A stretch of 64,000 nt of DNA from Hyphomonas sp. (GCA_016124495.1 WGNP01000006.1:62001-126000), one strand, 5' to 3'. Numbered from the stretch's first letter, positions 35,911-45,959 are shown. The notes: generated from the sequence alone by a model not told the origin. Numbers and translations: made by a program.

Positions 35911-36668
35911 TGAGCGGTTACCTGCGTCTCGGGGTCAACATCGACCATGTTGCCACCATCCGCAACGCGCGGGGCGGGCCGCATCCGGATCCCGTGCGCG
36001 CCGCGCAGATTGCCGAAGCCGCCGGTGCCGACGGAATTACGATCCATCTGCGCGAAGACCGCCGGCATATCCGTGACGGGGATATCGAAGCGATCCGCAG
36101 GGCCACCTCCCTGCCGATCAATCTCGAGATGGCGGTGACCGAAGAGATGGAGGCGATCGCTACCGCGTTTCGTCCGCATGCAGCGTGCCTTGTGCCGGAG
36201 CGGCGCGAAGAACGAACGACCGAAGGTGGACTGGACGTCGCTGGTATGCACAACCGGATTGCGCCGATGGTCGAGGCGCTCTGCGCCGCGGGTTCGCGCG
36301 TGTCGTTGTTCATCGAGCCGGACCCGGTGCAGATTGCCGTAGCAGAAGTGCTGCGCGCGCCGGTGGTGGAGCTGCACACCGGGCGCTATGCGGAGCTCTG
36401 GCATGAGGGAGGCTTCGAGGCCGCAGCGCCGGAGCTGGAGCGGCTCAAGCTTGCGGCCGCCGACGCGCGCCGCAGGGGCATCGAACCGCATGCCGGACAT
36501 GGGCTGACGTTCGACAATGTCGGGCCAGTGGCGGCGATTGCCGAGCTGGCAGAACTCAACATCGGCCATTTTCTGATTGGTGAGGCGATCTTCATTGGTA
36601 TCGACGCGGCGATCCTTGAGATGCGCCGCCGCATGGACATCGCGCGCGGCGCCGCGGCTGCGGCATGA
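35910..36668 (+). CDS. pdxJ: Pyridoxine 5'-phosphate synthase
   Basis: A 252-residue TIM-barrel protein starting [18 protein letters not shown], with [16 protein letters not shown] (about residue 43), the catalytic Glu in [11 protein letters not shown] (about 69) and a C-terminal [12 protein letters not shown] phosphate-binding segment. It makes PNP in vitamin B6 synthesis. It overlaps acpS by ATGA. Confidence 0.96.
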   Translation: MSGYLRLGVNIDHVATIRNARGGPHPDPVRAAQIAEAAGADGITIHLREDRRHIRDGDIEAIRRATSLPINLEMAVTEEMEAIATAFRPHAACLVPERREERTTEGGLDVAGMHNRIAPMVEALCAAGSRVSLFIEPDPVQIAVAEVLRAPVVELHTGRYAELWHEGGFEAAAPELERLKLAAADARRRGIEPHAGHGLTFDNVGPVAAIAELAELNIGHFLIGEAIFIGIDAAILEMRRRMDIARGAAAAA

Positions 36669-37075
36669 TCATCGGCATCGGCAATGACCTCTGCAATATC
36701 GAGCGCATCCAGCGCTCTCTCGACCGGTTTGGTGAGAAGTTCGAACGGCGCGTCTTCACGCCCTACGAGATCGCCAAGGCGCGGGGGCGCCGGCGTGTGG
36801 CTGAAACCTATGCCAAGCGTTTCGCCGCGAAAGAGGCCTGCGCCAAGGCGCTGGGCACCGGCGTGCCGCGTGCGGGCGTGCACTGGCAACACCTCGGCGT
36901 GATCAATCTTTCCTCCGGCAAGCCCGGCTTCGAGTTGACCGGCGGCGCCGCAGCGCGGCTTGCCAGGCTGACACCGCCGGGCCACAAGGCCATAGTGCAC
37001 CTGACGCTGACAGATGATCATCCGTGGGCGGAAGCTCAGGTAATCATCGAAGCCATTGCGCTGGCGCCGGCATGA
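36665..37075 (+). CDS. acpS: Holo-[acyl-carrier-protein] synthase
   Basis: A 136-residue phosphopantetheinyl transferase with [12 protein letters not shown] (metal-binding Asp, about residue 7) and [15 protein letters not shown] (about 53). It activates ACP for fatty acid synthesis. Its stop overlaps the rnc start (ATGA); lepB, which usually sits between acpS and rnc in related genomes, is absent here. Confidence 0.95.
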   Translation: MIIGIGNDLCNIERIQRSLDRFGEKFERRVFTPYEIAKARGRRRVAETYAKRFAAKEACAKALGTGVPRAGVHWQHLGVINLSSGKPGFELTGGAAARLARLTPPGHKAIVHLTLTDDHPWAEAQVIIEAIALAPA

Positions 37076-37827
37076 TACAGGTACGCCCCAAACGCACCCG
37101 CCAGCGGGCCGCTGCGAAAGCTGTCCGGCGGGGCCTCAGCGACGCGGCCGCCCTGGAGGCGGAGGTTGCGTGCGGCCACCGGTTCAAGGACAAGGCTTTG
37201 CTGGTGACTGCTCTGACGCATCCTAGCGCGGTGACCGCGGCGGAGTCCCTGCAGCATGCCAACCAGCGACTGGAATTCCTCGGCGACCGGGTGCTGAACC
37301 TGCTGATCGCGGAAAGGTTGATCGAGCGGCGCAAGAACGAGACCGAGGGCGACCTCGCGCCGCGTCTCAACCGGCTGGTCAAGAAGGGCGCGTGCGCCGA
37401 GGCGTTCCGGCATCTCGGGCTCGGCGGATTCCTGCTGCTCTCGGATAGCGAAGTGGCGAGCGGGGGACGCGAGCGGGAGTCAACGCTGGGTGACGCCTGC
37501 GAGGCGGTGATTGCCGCGATCTATCTGGACGGCGGCCTTGGCGCCGCGCGAAAGTTTGTCGAGAAGGCCTGGGCGCCGCAGTTTACGGGCGGGCCGGCCG
37601 AAATGAAGGATCCGAAAACCCTTCTGCAGGAATGGGCGCAGCGGCAGGGTCATCCGCTCCCGGAGTATGTGGTCACCGGCCGATCCGGCCCTGACCATGC
37701 ACCGGAATACGAAGTTGAAGTGCGCATCGCGCAGAACGGGACGGCCGCCGCATCGGGCCCCTCCAAGCGCGACGCCGAGCGGCAAGCCGCTGCGCGCATG
37801 CTGGAACAACTGAAAGGGACTACATGA
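37072..37827 (+). CDS. rnc: Ribonuclease III
   Basis: A 251-residue protein with the RNase III signature [17 protein letters not shown] (about residue 64), the second acidic site [17 protein letters not shown] (about 138) and a C-terminal double-stranded RNA-binding domain (about 180-248, ending [19 protein letters not shown]). It has a basic N-terminal extension. The ATG at 37072 overlaps the acpS stop; an in-frame upstream start at 37024 would lie in acpS. Confidence 0.95.
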   Translation: MIQVRPKRTRQRAAAKAVRRGLSDAAALEAEVACGHRFKDKALLVTALTHPSAVTAAESLQHANQRLEFLGDRVLNLLIAERLIERRKNETEGDLAPRLNRLVKKGACAEAFRHLGLGGFLLLSDSEVASGGRERESTLGDACEAVIAAIYLDGGLGAARKFVEKAWAPQFTGGPAEMKDPKTLLQEWAQRQGHPLPEYVVTGRSGPDHAPEYEVEVRIAQNGTAAASGPSKRDAERQAAARMLEQLKGTT

Positions 37828-38771
37828 GCGACAAGGCCGTAACCCGTGCCGGCTTCTGCGCCATCATTGGCGCGCCGAATGCCGGCAAGTCGACGCTCAC
37901 AAACCGGCTCGTCGGGCAGAAGGTGGCGATCGTCACACACAAGGTGCAGACGACGCGCTTCCCGGTGCGCGGCGTGGCGCAGATCGGCGCTGCGCAGGTC
38001 GTGATCGTCGATACGCCAGGCATTTTCGTCGCTAAGCGGCGGCTTGACCGGGCGATGGTCAAGGCGGCGTGGGGCGGCGCGGAGGACGCGGACGCCATCG
38101 TGCACCTGATCGATGCCTCGGCCTGGGTCGCCGAATACGAGGGACAGACGAGCGGTGCGCAGCGCCACTCCATCGAGGATGACCAACGGGTCATCCGCCA
38201 GCTGAAGGATGCCGGAAAGCGGGCGATCCTGGTGCTCAACAAAATCGATCTTTTTCCGCATGACCGTGTGTTGCCGGTGATGGCGAAACTAAACGGCGAA
38301 GGCGTGTATGAGGAGATCTTTATGATCTCCGCCGAGAAGGGCGACGGGGTGGACAAGCTGTCTGCCGCGATCGCTGCGCGCATGCCGGAGAGCGAAGCGC
38401 TGTATCCGCCTGAGCAGGTGGCCGATGTGCCGATGCGGGTGCTGGCGGCGGAAGTGACGCGCGAGAAGCTGATGCTGCGGCTGCATCAGGAATTGCCCTA
38501 CCAGTTGACGGTGGAGACCGAGAGCTGGGAAGAGCGCAAGGACGGATCCGTCCGTGTGCAGCAGGTTATCATCGTGGGCCGGGATGGGCACAAGGCGATG
38601 GTGCTTGGCAAGGGCGGCGCACTGATCAAGGAGATCGGCCGTCAGGCACGCCTGGAGCTGACCGAGATGCTGGAGCGGCCGGTGCACCTGTTCCTGTTCG
38701 TGAAGGTAGATGAGCGCTGGCAGGAAAAGCGCGAGAACTATTCCGGGTTCGGCCTCGAATTTGATGTATGA
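37824..38771 (+). CDS. era: GTPase Era
   Basis: A 315-residue GTPase: G1 GAPNAGKST (about residue 13), G3 DTPGIF (about 65), G4 NKID (about 139) and a C-terminal KH domain with VLGKGGALIKEIG (about 261). It binds the 16S rRNA 3' end during small-subunit assembly. It overlaps rnc and recO by ATGA motifs. Confidence 0.96.
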   Translation: MSDKAVTRAGFCAIIGAPNAGKSTLTNRLVGQKVAIVTHKVQTTRFPVRGVAQIGAAQVVIVDTPGIFVAKRRLDRAMVKAAWGGAEDADAIVHLIDASAWVAEYEGQTSGAQRHSIEDDQRVIRQLKDAGKRAILVLNKIDLFPHDRVLPVMAKLNGEGVYEEIFMISAEKGDGVDKLSAAIAARMPESEALYPPEQVADVPMRVLAAEVTREKLMLRLHQELPYQLTVETESWEERKDGSVRVQQVIIVGRDGHKAMVLGKGGALIKEIGRQARLELTEMLERPVHLFLFVKVDERWQEKRENYSGFGLEFDV

Positions 38772-39499
38772 ACTGGTCTGATGACGGCATAATCCTTGGC
38801 GGGCGGAGGTTTGGCGAAGGGGGATTGATCCTCGACGTCCTCACCTCGCAGCGGGGGCGCCGTTCGGGCCTTGTCTATGGCGGCGCGTCCCGCAAACGCC
38901 GGGGGCAATACGAGGCGGGCAATACGGTGGCGCTGTCCTGGAGCGGGCGGCTGGACGATCAGCTCGGCCGGTTTGACGTGGCCGAATCGCGGCGCGAACG
39001 GGCGTCGCGTCTGCTCGAAGATCCGGCAGCACTGTCGGCGGTGTCGGCGATCACGTCGATCCTGCGCGCCAGCATGAATGAGGGCGATGCGGCCGGATCG
39101 AACCTCTATGAGGCGACCGTGCTCCTTCTCGACGAATTGGAACATCCGGATATCTGGCCGGCGCTGTATGTGCGCTGGGAACTCGGACTGCTTTCGGCGC
39201 TGGGCTTCGGACTCGACCTGGAGGAATGCGCGATTACCGGCGCGAATGACGGGCTGACGCATGTCTCGCCGAAGACGGGCCGCGCCGTGCGCGGATCGGA
39301 AGCCGAACAATATGTCGACCGGCTTCTGGCCTTGCCCGATTTCCTGATGCTGCCAGCAGCGCCGCTGCAGCCCGGCGACATTGCCGCCGGGCTGAAACTG
39401 ACAGGACATTTCCTCGAGAACCGTCTGTTCGCGGCGGTCCACCGGGGCGTGCCGCCGGAGCGCGGGCGGCTGGTGCTCCGGCTGCTGAGTAAAGCCTAG
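38768..39499 (+). CDS. recO: DNA repair protein RecO
   Basis: A 243-residue protein with the N-terminal OB fold opening DDGIILGGRRFGEGGLILDVLT and the helical C-terminal part containing LGLDLEECAITG-like FGLDLEECAITGAND (about 150). It loads RecA with RecF and RecR. It ends the rpoZ-recO operon. Its stop lies in the palindrome CCTAGG shared with the convergent broken GST gene. Confidence 0.93.
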   Translation: MNWSDDGIILGGRRFGEGGLILDVLTSQRGRRSGLVYGGASRKRRGQYEAGNTVALSWSGRLDDQLGRFDVAESRRERASRLLEDPAALSAVSAITSILRASMNEGDAAGSNLYEATVLLLDELEHPDIWPALYVRWELGLLSALGFGLDLEECAITGANDGLTHVSPKTGRAVRGSEAEQYVDRLLALPDFLMLPAAPLQPGDIAAGLKLTGHFLENRLFAAVHRGVPPERGRLVLRLLSKA

Positions 39500-40106
39500 G
39501 CCTTCGCGCTTGGCCTTGCGCCAACAGCCGCATACCAGCGCCCAATATTCTTAAGCTCCGGATTGAGCGGCTGGCCGACCGCGCCGCCGAAGGCGAGGAA
39601 GCAGAACAGCAGCACATCCGCGAGCGTGAATTTCTCGCCGGCAACGAAGGTGCGTGTGGCAAGTTGCGCGTCCAGGAAGGCGAGGCCGTCCTGGGCCTTG
39701 GCTTTCAGGCCGGGAGCGGCTTCAGGCAGGCAGCGCATGCGGGACTGGAACATCGGCAGGCCTTCCGAATAGCGGAAGCCATTGGCCAGCGGCTCGACGA
39801 TGTTGAGATCGACCCACCGTGTCCACCGGCGCGTCTGGGCGCGTTCTTCGGCCGTTGTGCCGATGAGGCTGCTGCCGGGAAATTTCTCGTCGAGGTATTC
39901 GCAGATCGCGGTGATTTCGGCGATGATTGCTCCATCATCCAGCACCAGGCAGGGCGACTGGCCGGCGGGGTTGGTCTTGAGATAATCTGCCTCGCGGTTC
40001 TTGCCTTTCAGGATGTCGATGTCTTCGAGCGGCAGCGAGATGCCGCGCTCGGCCATGACATCCGCACGACATGCGGGTTGGGGCCGACGGAATTGACGAG
40101 CTTCAT
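39496..40106 (-). pseudogene. Glutathione S-transferase with N-terminal frameshift
   Basis: The ATG at 40106 opens MKLVNSVGPNPHVVRM, the glutathione-site N terminus, but then runs out of frame. From about 40060 another frame continues with MAERGISLPLEDIDI, the NPAGQSPCLVLDDG turn (cis-Pro, Ser) and IAEITAICEYLDEKFPG, followed by a full helical domain to 39496. One lost T (ATG-TC-ATG for ATG-TTC-ATG) near 40057 explains it; the span is one base short of a multiple of three. Confidence 0.8.
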
Positions 40107-40188
40107 GGTGATCCTCCCGGGTTATTTTGTATTGGCTTCCATCCACACTGCGTGACGCAGCGTCCGGCAAGGGGGATCTTTGGGGAGG

Positions 40189-40903
40189 CTACCGGCAGGT
40201 GCAGGCATCCCCCATGTCGAAATGAAAAGGGTCGGCATCGGCCGCGTTGTAGTCCGGCCCGAGGGTGACCGAGAAAATCCGGCAGGCGCCCTTGTGAACG
40301 CGCGTCATGAATGCGCCATCCTTGCCGCCATTGGCCCAATGGGTTTTGATATTAATCAGGCGGCCGTCCCCGAGGCGTAAGCCCGAGATGTCGACCGCAT
40401 TTGCAGTGGCGTGTTCGGATTTGCGTCCCGTGCCGGGGATGTTGCGGCAGGAAGAGCTGCCATAGGTTTCGATCCGGGCGTTCGGTGAGCCCAGGATTTC
40501 GGTGGCTGCCGGGCGGGTGACGTGCCGCTCTGACATGTAGAGGAGGCGGTCTGCCAGCAGGTCAAGCTGAGGGTGGCCGAATAGGGGGTCAGCGAGCGGC
40601 CGAGGGTGAGGCGTCATATTTCCTGCAGGCCCCGCCGCGCGGGGACCCCTCCAGCGGGGTGTAAAACACGCCGGTCGCATTGAACGCGCTGAAAGAGGCA
40701 TCGGGATGGCGCTCCAACTGGGTCACCTTGAAGTGGCATGCGAGGCCCGGCTTGTGGTTGAGATCCAGCGGCACGAACGGTTGTGCCGGGGCGGCGCAAA
40801 CCGCAAAAACACGCCCAGGACCAGCGCCGATGGCAGGACCAGCAGCGTGAAAAAAGCCGACGGGGGCTTTTTGCAGCGTTACCCTTTTCCTTTCCTTAAC
40901 CAA
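40189..40903 (-). pseudogene. Extensin-like C-domain protein, multiply frameshifted
   Basis: Pieces of one protein lie in order but in different frames: VKERKRVTLQK, then the membrane helix SAFFTLLVLPSALVLGVFLR, then AQPFVPLDLNHKPGLACHFKV, then LTPYSATLSLTCWQTAS, and last SERHVTRPAATEILG with SCRNIPGTGRKSEHATANAVDISG and a C-terminal FHFDMGDACTC. The last part is the extensin-like C domain (peptidase-fold, SEH-HA-VDI). At least four single-base losses are needed, mostly in C or A runs. The N-terminal TTG at 40903 is tentative. Confidence 0.75.
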
Positions 40904-41001
40904 ACCCCGGTTTCTGTTAACCTGTGCTGGCCCCCGGGCCGGAATCGACCTTAAAGCGGGGGCACGCACAGAATGTGGCACGAACTCCAGAAGAGACCAG
41001 A

Positions 41002-43239
41002 ATGGTGAAGCGCGGACCCTTGCCGCCGCCCGAAGAGCGGATCATCAACGAGACGATGAGCGAGGCGCTGTCGAAGCGCTACCTCGCCTATGCGCTGTCC
41101 ACGATCACGGCCCGGGCCTTGCCGGATGTGCGCGATGGCCTGAAGCCGGTTCAGCGGCGCATCCTGTATGGCATGCGCGTGCTCAGGCTCGACCCCGAGG
41201 GCGGCTACCGCAAGTGCGCCAAGATCGTCGGCGATGTGATGGGTAACTACCACCCGCACGGCGACAGCTCGATCTATGACACGCTGGTGCGCCTCGCGCA
41301 GGATTTCAGCGTGCGCTACCCGCTGGTCGACGGGCAGGGCAACTTCGGCAACATCGACGGCGATAGCCCCGCAGCCTACCGCTATACCGAAGCGCGGATG
41401 ACGCGCGCGGCCGAGCTGCTGATGGAAGGCCTCGACGAGAACGCGGTCGATTTCCGCCCGAACTATGCCGAGAATGACGAGGAGCCTGTGGTCCTGCCAG
41501 CCGGCTTTCCGGCGCTGCTGGCGAACGGCGCGACTGGCATTGCCGTCGGCATGGCGACCTCCATCCCGCCGCACAATGTGGCCGAGGTAATAGATGCGGC
41601 ACGGCTGCTGATCGAGAAGCCGAAGGCGACCACCGAAGAGCTGATGGAATTTGTTCAGGGCCCGGACTTTCCGACGGGCGGCGTGATCGTCGAGGAACGC
41701 GCCGCGATGCTACAGGCCTACGAAACAGGCCGGGGCAGCTTCCGTATGCGGGCGCGCTGGCATGTCGAGGACACCGGGCGCGGGACCTACCAGATTATCG
41801 TCACCGAGATACCCTATCAGGTTCAGAAGTCTCGCCTGCTGGAGCGCCTTTCTGAACTGCTGGAGGCTAAGAAGGTTCCCCTTCTGGAAGACGTGCGCGA
41901 CGAGAGCGCCGAGGACGTGCGCCTAGTGCTGGTGCCGCGCGCCAAAACGGTTGAGGCGGACGTGCTGATGGAGAGCCTGTTCAAGCTGTGCGATCTGGAA
42001 ACGCGCTTCAGCCTGAACATGAACGTTCTGCATAAGGGCGCGCCTCAGGTGATGGGCCTGAAGCAGGTGCTGCAGGCTTATCTGGATCACCGCCGCGAAG
42101 TCGTCGTGCGCCGCGCGGAGTTCCGGCTCGACCGAATCGAGAAGCGGTTGCACCTGCTGGATGGCTACCTCGTGGCCTTCCTCAACATCGACGAAGTGAT
42201 CCGGATCATCCGCACCGAGGACGAGCCGAAGCCCGTCCTGATGAAACGGTTCAAGCTGACCGATCTGCAGGCCGAGGCTATCCTCAACCTCCGCCTGCGT
42301 GCGCTGCGTAAGCTTGAGGAAATGGAAATCCGCGGCGAACATGCAAAGCTCAAGGAAGAGCGCGAGGAGATCATCTCGCTGCTCGGCTCGACGCGCAAGC
42401 AGTGGTCGAAGGTTTCGAAAGACCTTAAGGCGGCGCGCGACGAATTTGATCCGGGTACGGCGCTGGGAAAGCGCCGTGCTACCTTCGAGGCGGCGCCAGA
42501 TGTGGACCTTGCCGCCGCGCTGGAGGCCTCGCGGCCGAAGGAGCCGGTGACTGTCGTGCTGTCTCAGCAGGGCTGGATCCGCGGCATGAAAGGGCATGGC
42601 ATCGAAGCCGATTCGATCAAGTTCAAGGAAGGTGATGGCCCGGCCTGGATGGAAGAGGTGATGACCACCGACCGGCTGGTCATCATGTCGTCCGACGGGC
42701 GCGCGTTCATCCTGGCGGCGGACAAGCTGCCCGGCGGTCGCGGCAATGGCGAGCCGATCCGTCTGTCGATCGAGCTTGAGGATAATGTGGACATCGTCGC
42801 GATGTTCAAGTTCGATGCCGAGTGCAAGCGCGTTATGGCATCAAGCTCCGGGTACGGATTTGTAATTCCGGAGACCGAACTGGAATCGAACCGCAAGGCG
42901 GGCAAGCAGGTGGTCAACACAGGCGAAGGACGGCTGCTGGTCTGCGCGCCTGTGGAAGGGGACATGATCGCGGTGGTCGGCACGAACCGGAAAATGCTGA
43001 TCTTCCCGCTCAAAGACCTGCCGGAAATGTCACGCGGCAAGGGCAACAAGCTGCAGACTTATAGTGGCAAGTCGGAACTCGCCGATCTCATCACCTTCGA
43101 CAAGCGCGACGGCCTGATCGTCATGACCGGCGGGCGCCACCGAGCCTTTGAGGAATGGAAAAGCTGGCGCGGCGCGCGGGCGCAGGCCGGCAAGGTCGTG
43201 CCCAAGGGCTTCCCCAAGGGCGGAACGTTCAGCGGCTGA
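41002..43239 (+). CDS. parC: DNA topoisomerase IV subunit A
   Basis: A 745-residue type IIA topoisomerase with [20 protein letters not shown] (about residue 35), [17 protein letters not shown] (about 76) and the active-site tyrosine in YRYTEARMT (about 130). The C-terminal beta-pinwheel (about 500-740) is the shorter ParC type, not the GyrA type. It unlinks daughter chromosomes. The ATG at 41002 follows a weak purine site; the upstream in-frame start at 40924 would add 26 unconserved residues. Confidence 0.93.
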   Translation: MVKRGPLPPPEERIINETMSEALSKRYLAYALSTITARALPDVRDGLKPVQRRILYGMRVLRLDPEGGYRKCAKIVGDVMGNYHPHGDSSIYDTLVRLAQDFSVRYPLVDGQGNFGNIDGDSPAAYRYTEARMTRAAELLMEGLDENAVDFRPNYAENDEEPVVLPAGFPALLANGATGIAVGMATSIPPHNVAEVIDAARLLIEKPKATTEELMEFVQGPDFPTGGVIVEERAAMLQAYETGRGSFRMRARWHVEDTGRGTYQIIVTEIPYQVQKSRLLERLSELLEAKKVPLLEDVRDESAEDVRLVLVPRAKTVEADVLMESLFKLCDLETRFSLNMNVLHKGAPQVMGLKQVLQAYLDHRREVVVRRAEFRLDRIEKRLHLLDGYLVAFLNIDEVIRIIRTEDEPKPVLMKRFKLTDLQAEAILNLRLRALRKLEEMEIRGEHAKLKEEREEIISLLGSTRKQWSKVSKDLKAARDEFDPGTALGKRRATFEAAPDVDLAAALEASRPKEPVTVVLSQQGWIRGMKGHGIEADSIKFKEGDGPAWMEEVMTTDRLVIMSSDGRAFILAADKLPGGRGNGEPIRLSIELEDNVDIVAMFKFDAECKRVMASSSGYGFVIPETELESNRKAGKQVVNTGEGRLLVCAPVEGDMIAVVGTNRKMLIFPLKDLPEMSRGKGNKLQTYSGKSELADLITFDKRDGLIVMTGGRHRAFEEWKSWRGARAQAGKVVPKGFPKGGTFSG

Positions 43240-43254
43240 GGCTGAGGGGTCTGC

Positions 43255-43773
43255 ATGGCGCCGCTCGTCGTTCCGCATGATCCCGAATGGGCAGCGGCGT
43301 TCGTCGCCGGGGCGCGGGCACTGACCGGGGCTATGGGCGAGACCTGCACCGCGCTGCATCACATTGGCAGCACAGCCATTCCCGGGATCCTGGCCAAACC
43401 CATCATAGACATTCTGGGCGAAGTCAGCTCTTTCGAACTCCTGGACGGCGCGACCGGACGTATCGAATCGCTCGGCTACACTGCAATGGGCGAATTTGGC
43501 ATCGAAGGCCGCCGCTACTTCCGGAAGGACGATGCCGAGGGGCGGCGGACGCACCACTTGCATGTGTTCGAAGCCGCCTCGCTGCATATCGATCGCCATC
43601 TTGCCTTCCGGGACTACCTGTTGAGGCGTCCCGCAAAAGCTGCGGAATACTCTGCGCTGAAGGCAGCGCTGGTGGCGTCCGGTACTCCGTATCAGGACGG
43701 AAAGAATGCATTCGTCAAGGCGGCGGAGGCAGAGGCGATCAATTGGTGGAGGGGAGGCGCAGGTTGCACGTGA
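43255..43773 (+). CDS. GrpB family (UPF0157) protein
   Basis: A 172-residue protein with the GrpB hallmarks PHDPEWAAAF at the N terminus, LHHIGSTAIPGILAKPIIDIL (about residue 36) and HHLHVFEAASLHIDRHLAFRDYL (about 100). The fold is nucleotidyltransferase-like. Function unknown; often next to GNAT genes, as here. It lies 15 bases after parC. Confidence 0.9.
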   Translation: MAPLVVPHDPEWAAAFVAGARALTGAMGETCTALHHIGSTAIPGILAKPIIDILGEVSSFELLDGATGRIESLGYTAMGEFGIEGRRYFRKDDAEGRRTHHLHVFEAASLHIDRHLAFRDYLLRRPAKAAEYSALKAALVASGTPYQDGKNAFVKAAEAEAINWWRGGAGCT

Positions 43774-44320
43774 CGCGAAACACGAGACCGCCCGCCTGAT
43801 CCTCAGACAGCCTCTAGTGGCCGATTTTGAAGGCTGGTCGCTGATGGAGGCGGACGAATCCGTGAAAGCCAATACCAGCAGCGGTTACGACCAGTGCGAG
43901 AGCTGGAACCAGCTCCTGCCGGTCGCTGGCACAGGAAGATCACGGGATGGAGCGCGCTCTGTGCTATCGAGAAATCGATCGGCAGGTTCATCGGCCGCTT
44001 TGGTCCGTCGAAGCCTTTCTGTTGGCCGCCTATCGAAGCTGGCTGGATGCGGCGGCAGCAATTCCAGGGCGGGGAGTATGCACTGGAAGACGCCATCGCC
44101 GCGATGGACTTTGCGTTCCTTGAGCTTGGCAAAACGCGGTTGATCCATACGATCCGGCCGGCCAACACGGCGTCGCAAAAAGCTGGCGACGCGGCTTGGC
44201 TCGAAGAATCCCGGGCCGATAACCTTGCCGCCGCCTTATGGTGCGTTTCAAAATGATCAATGGTCGCAGAGGCTGGGCGAGTGGGATATGTGTTACGAGT
44301 GTCCGATTGGCCGCCCCTAA
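43764..44320 (+). pseudogene. GNAT acetyltransferase, at least three frameshifts
   Basis: A TTG at 43764 starts HVTRN out of frame with the next part ETARLILRQPLVADFEGW (about 43783-43920). ITGWSALCAIEKSIGRFIGR and YALEDAIAAMDFAFLELGKTRL follow in another frame (from about 43940), then RLGSKNPGPITLPPPYGAF in yet another to TAA at 44318. In order they give a normal RimJ/RimL-type GNAT of about 185 residues, including the dimer and acetyl-CoA-site helices. It overlaps the end of the sirtuin gene on the other strand. Confidence 0.78.
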
Positions 44321-45060
44321 AGCCGCCCGACCACATCCGTCATCAGCGGCCCGATCTCGGCATTTAAAACAATGTCCGCATACGGATCCTGGTCGGTACG
44401 TTCGCGGTTGATGATGGCGAGTTGCGAACCCAGCCGTTTGGCGAGCAGGGGGATGCCCGCCGCCGGGTAGACGACGAGGGACGAGCCCAGCACGAGCATC
44501 AGGTCGCACAGCGAAGCTTCCTCGCTGGCGCGTTCCATTTCGGCTTCCGGCATGGCCTGGCCAAAGGAGATGGTGGCGGTCTTGATAAGGCCGTTGCAGA
44601 AGACGCAGGTGATGTCCTCGTCCGCTTCCCAGCGGGGACGCAGCGCTTCGAGCTCGTAGCGCTTGCTGCAAGTCAGGCATTTGGCATAGCTAGCGTTGCC
44701 ATGGATCTCAATCACCTGCCGGTCCGGCACGCCGGAATCCTGGTGCAGGTTGTCGACATTCTGGGTGATGACGCTGGCGATCTTCCCGGCGGCGACGAGT
44801 TCGGCGATCGCGTAATGCCCGGCGTTGGGCGAGGCGCCCGTCCAGCCGGCGGTTTTGTTGAACACGCGCGTCCAGGCCTCCCGGCGCTTGTCGCGCGAGG
44901 CGACAAAGTCCTGGAACATGATCGGCTTCATCTTGCTCCACACGCCGCCGGGCGAACGGAAATCCGGGATTCCGCTTTCGGTCGAGATGCCCGCGCCGGT
45001 GAAGATGGCGACGCGGTGCGCGCTACGGATCATGTGGGCGAGGATGTCGGCGTCTGTCAT
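44317..45060 (-). CDS. Sir2-family NAD-dependent protein deacylase
   Basis: A 247-residue sirtuin with GAGISTESGIPDFRS (about residue 22), TQNVDNLH (about 105), the catalytic His in IEIHGNA (about 122), a zinc ribbon CLTC...CVFC (about 131-155) and GSSLVVYPAAG (about 190). It removes acyl groups from lysines. The AGGAGG site is only one base from the ATG at 45060, closer than usual, so initiation may be weak or the true site offset; the ATG ten residues on has no site. CobB is a reasonable functional name. Confidence 0.92.
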   Translation of the reverse strand: MTDADILAHMIRSAHRVAIFTGAGISTESGIPDFRSPGGVWSKMKPIMFQDFVASRDKRREAWTRVFNKTAGWTGASPNAGHYAIAELVAAGKIASVITQNVDNLHQDSGVPDRQVIEIHGNASYAKCLTCSKRYELEALRPRWEADEDITCVFCNGLIKTATISFGQAMPEAEMERASEEASLCDLMLVLGSSLVVYPAAGIPLLAKRLGSQLAIINRERTDQDPYADIVLNAEIGPLMTDVVGRL

Positions 45061-45092
45061 GCCTCCTAGACTATCGCCTTCGATCAAAAGGG

Positions 45093-45597
45093 CTAGCGGT
45101 ACATCCCATCTCGCAAATTGATGCCGTGTTCGACCCACATCTTCATCGCGCAGATCATCTGGCTCCAGCCCATGCCGTTGCCTTAGGAGGCCGCAAGGCC
45201 GCCGGGTGTCTGGCGCCAGCCTTCCTCGGCGATGGAGGCCGGCGTACGCCCGTCGCCGAGATCTTCGAAGCGCATGGTAGCGGTGGTCTTGTAAGCGGCG
45301 CTTGAGGTCTTCGCGGCTTCGCCCTCGGCAGGGCCGCCTACCTTCGCGTCCCATTGCAAGATGATTCGGCCGTTTTTCTCGGCTTCGATGTCCTGCATGA
45401 GGAAAGACGCCGGGAAAATCATGGAAATCCCACATTACGGCGGCGCCGGTTTCCAGCTGGTCTTTGGCGCCGCCGGTGGTGAAATAGCCGTAAAGCTTCC
45501 CGGGGTTCACAACCGCCTCGAAGACTTCATACGCGGCGCGGGCAGTGCGGCCGCTGACTTCGAATTTCAGGTCTATGGGATGTCTTCGTGCTTGCAT
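45093..45597 (-). pseudogene. SRPBCC (AHSA1-like) protein, frameshift plus stop
   Basis: The ATG at 45597 opens HPIDLKFEVSGRTARAAYEV and runs to WDFHDFPG near 45415, then shifts to another frame (MQDIEAEKNGRIILQWDAKV) until a TAA at 45183. After that codon the same frame continues GNGMGWSQMICAMKMWVEHG to a TAG at 45093, the normal family C terminus. The TAA probably replaces a Tyr codon. SRPBCC proteins of this type are usually paired with an ArsR regulator, which lies divergently next door. Confidence 0.78.
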
Positions 45598-45603
45598 GCA
45601 GCC

Positions 45604-45633
45604 TTGACATGTTATAAATATATAACATGTCAA
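45604..45633. promoter_or_regulatory. Divergent ArsR operator/promoter palindrome
   Basis: TTGACATGTTATA and its exact complement TATAACATGTCAA are separated by AATA, giving 13-bp perfect arms. TATAAA/TATAAC hexamers inside the repeat could serve as -10 elements in both directions. The arsR ATG (45627) lies within the right arm, and the SRPBCC ATG (45597) lies 7 bases beyond the left arm. Leaders must therefore be very short or absent. Confidence 0.8.
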
Positions 45634-45959
45634 TCGCGCTGACCGAAACGCTGGAAGATCTTGTGTTCAAGGCGCTCGCCGCGCCCGTGCGCCGCACGAT
45701 CCTGGATGCGCTGAAGGACAATCCGCAGACGACCGGCCAGCTGTGCGCGCAATTCCCGGCGCTGGACCGGTGCACGGTGATGCAGCACCTGAAAGTGCTG
45801 GAGGCGGCAGACCTCGTGATCGCTCACAAGGTCGGCCGCGTGCGCTGGAACTATCTGAACGCGATGCCGATCAAGGATATCCACGACCGCTGGATCGGCC
45901 CGCACGCCGCGCAGGTCGTGAACGCGCTGGCGCGCCTGAAGGCGGGGTTGGAAGACTGA
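45627..45959 (+). CDS. ArsR-family transcriptional regulator
   Basis: The 110-residue winged-helix protein begins LTETLEDLVFKALAAPVRRTILDALKDNP, with the recognition helix region RCTVMQHLKVLEAADLVIAHKVGR (about 48-71), like ArsR proteins paired with SRPBCC genes. It lacks a clear metal-binding CxC. Its start codon sits inside the operator, so it probably autorepresses and its message is leaderless or nearly so. No Shine-Dalgarno sequence is present upstream. Confidence 0.88.
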   Translation: MSIALTETLEDLVFKALAAPVRRTILDALKDNPQTTGQLCAQFPALDRCTVMQHLKVLEAADLVIAHKVGRVRWNYLNAMPIKDIHDRWIGPHAAQVVNALARLKAGLED

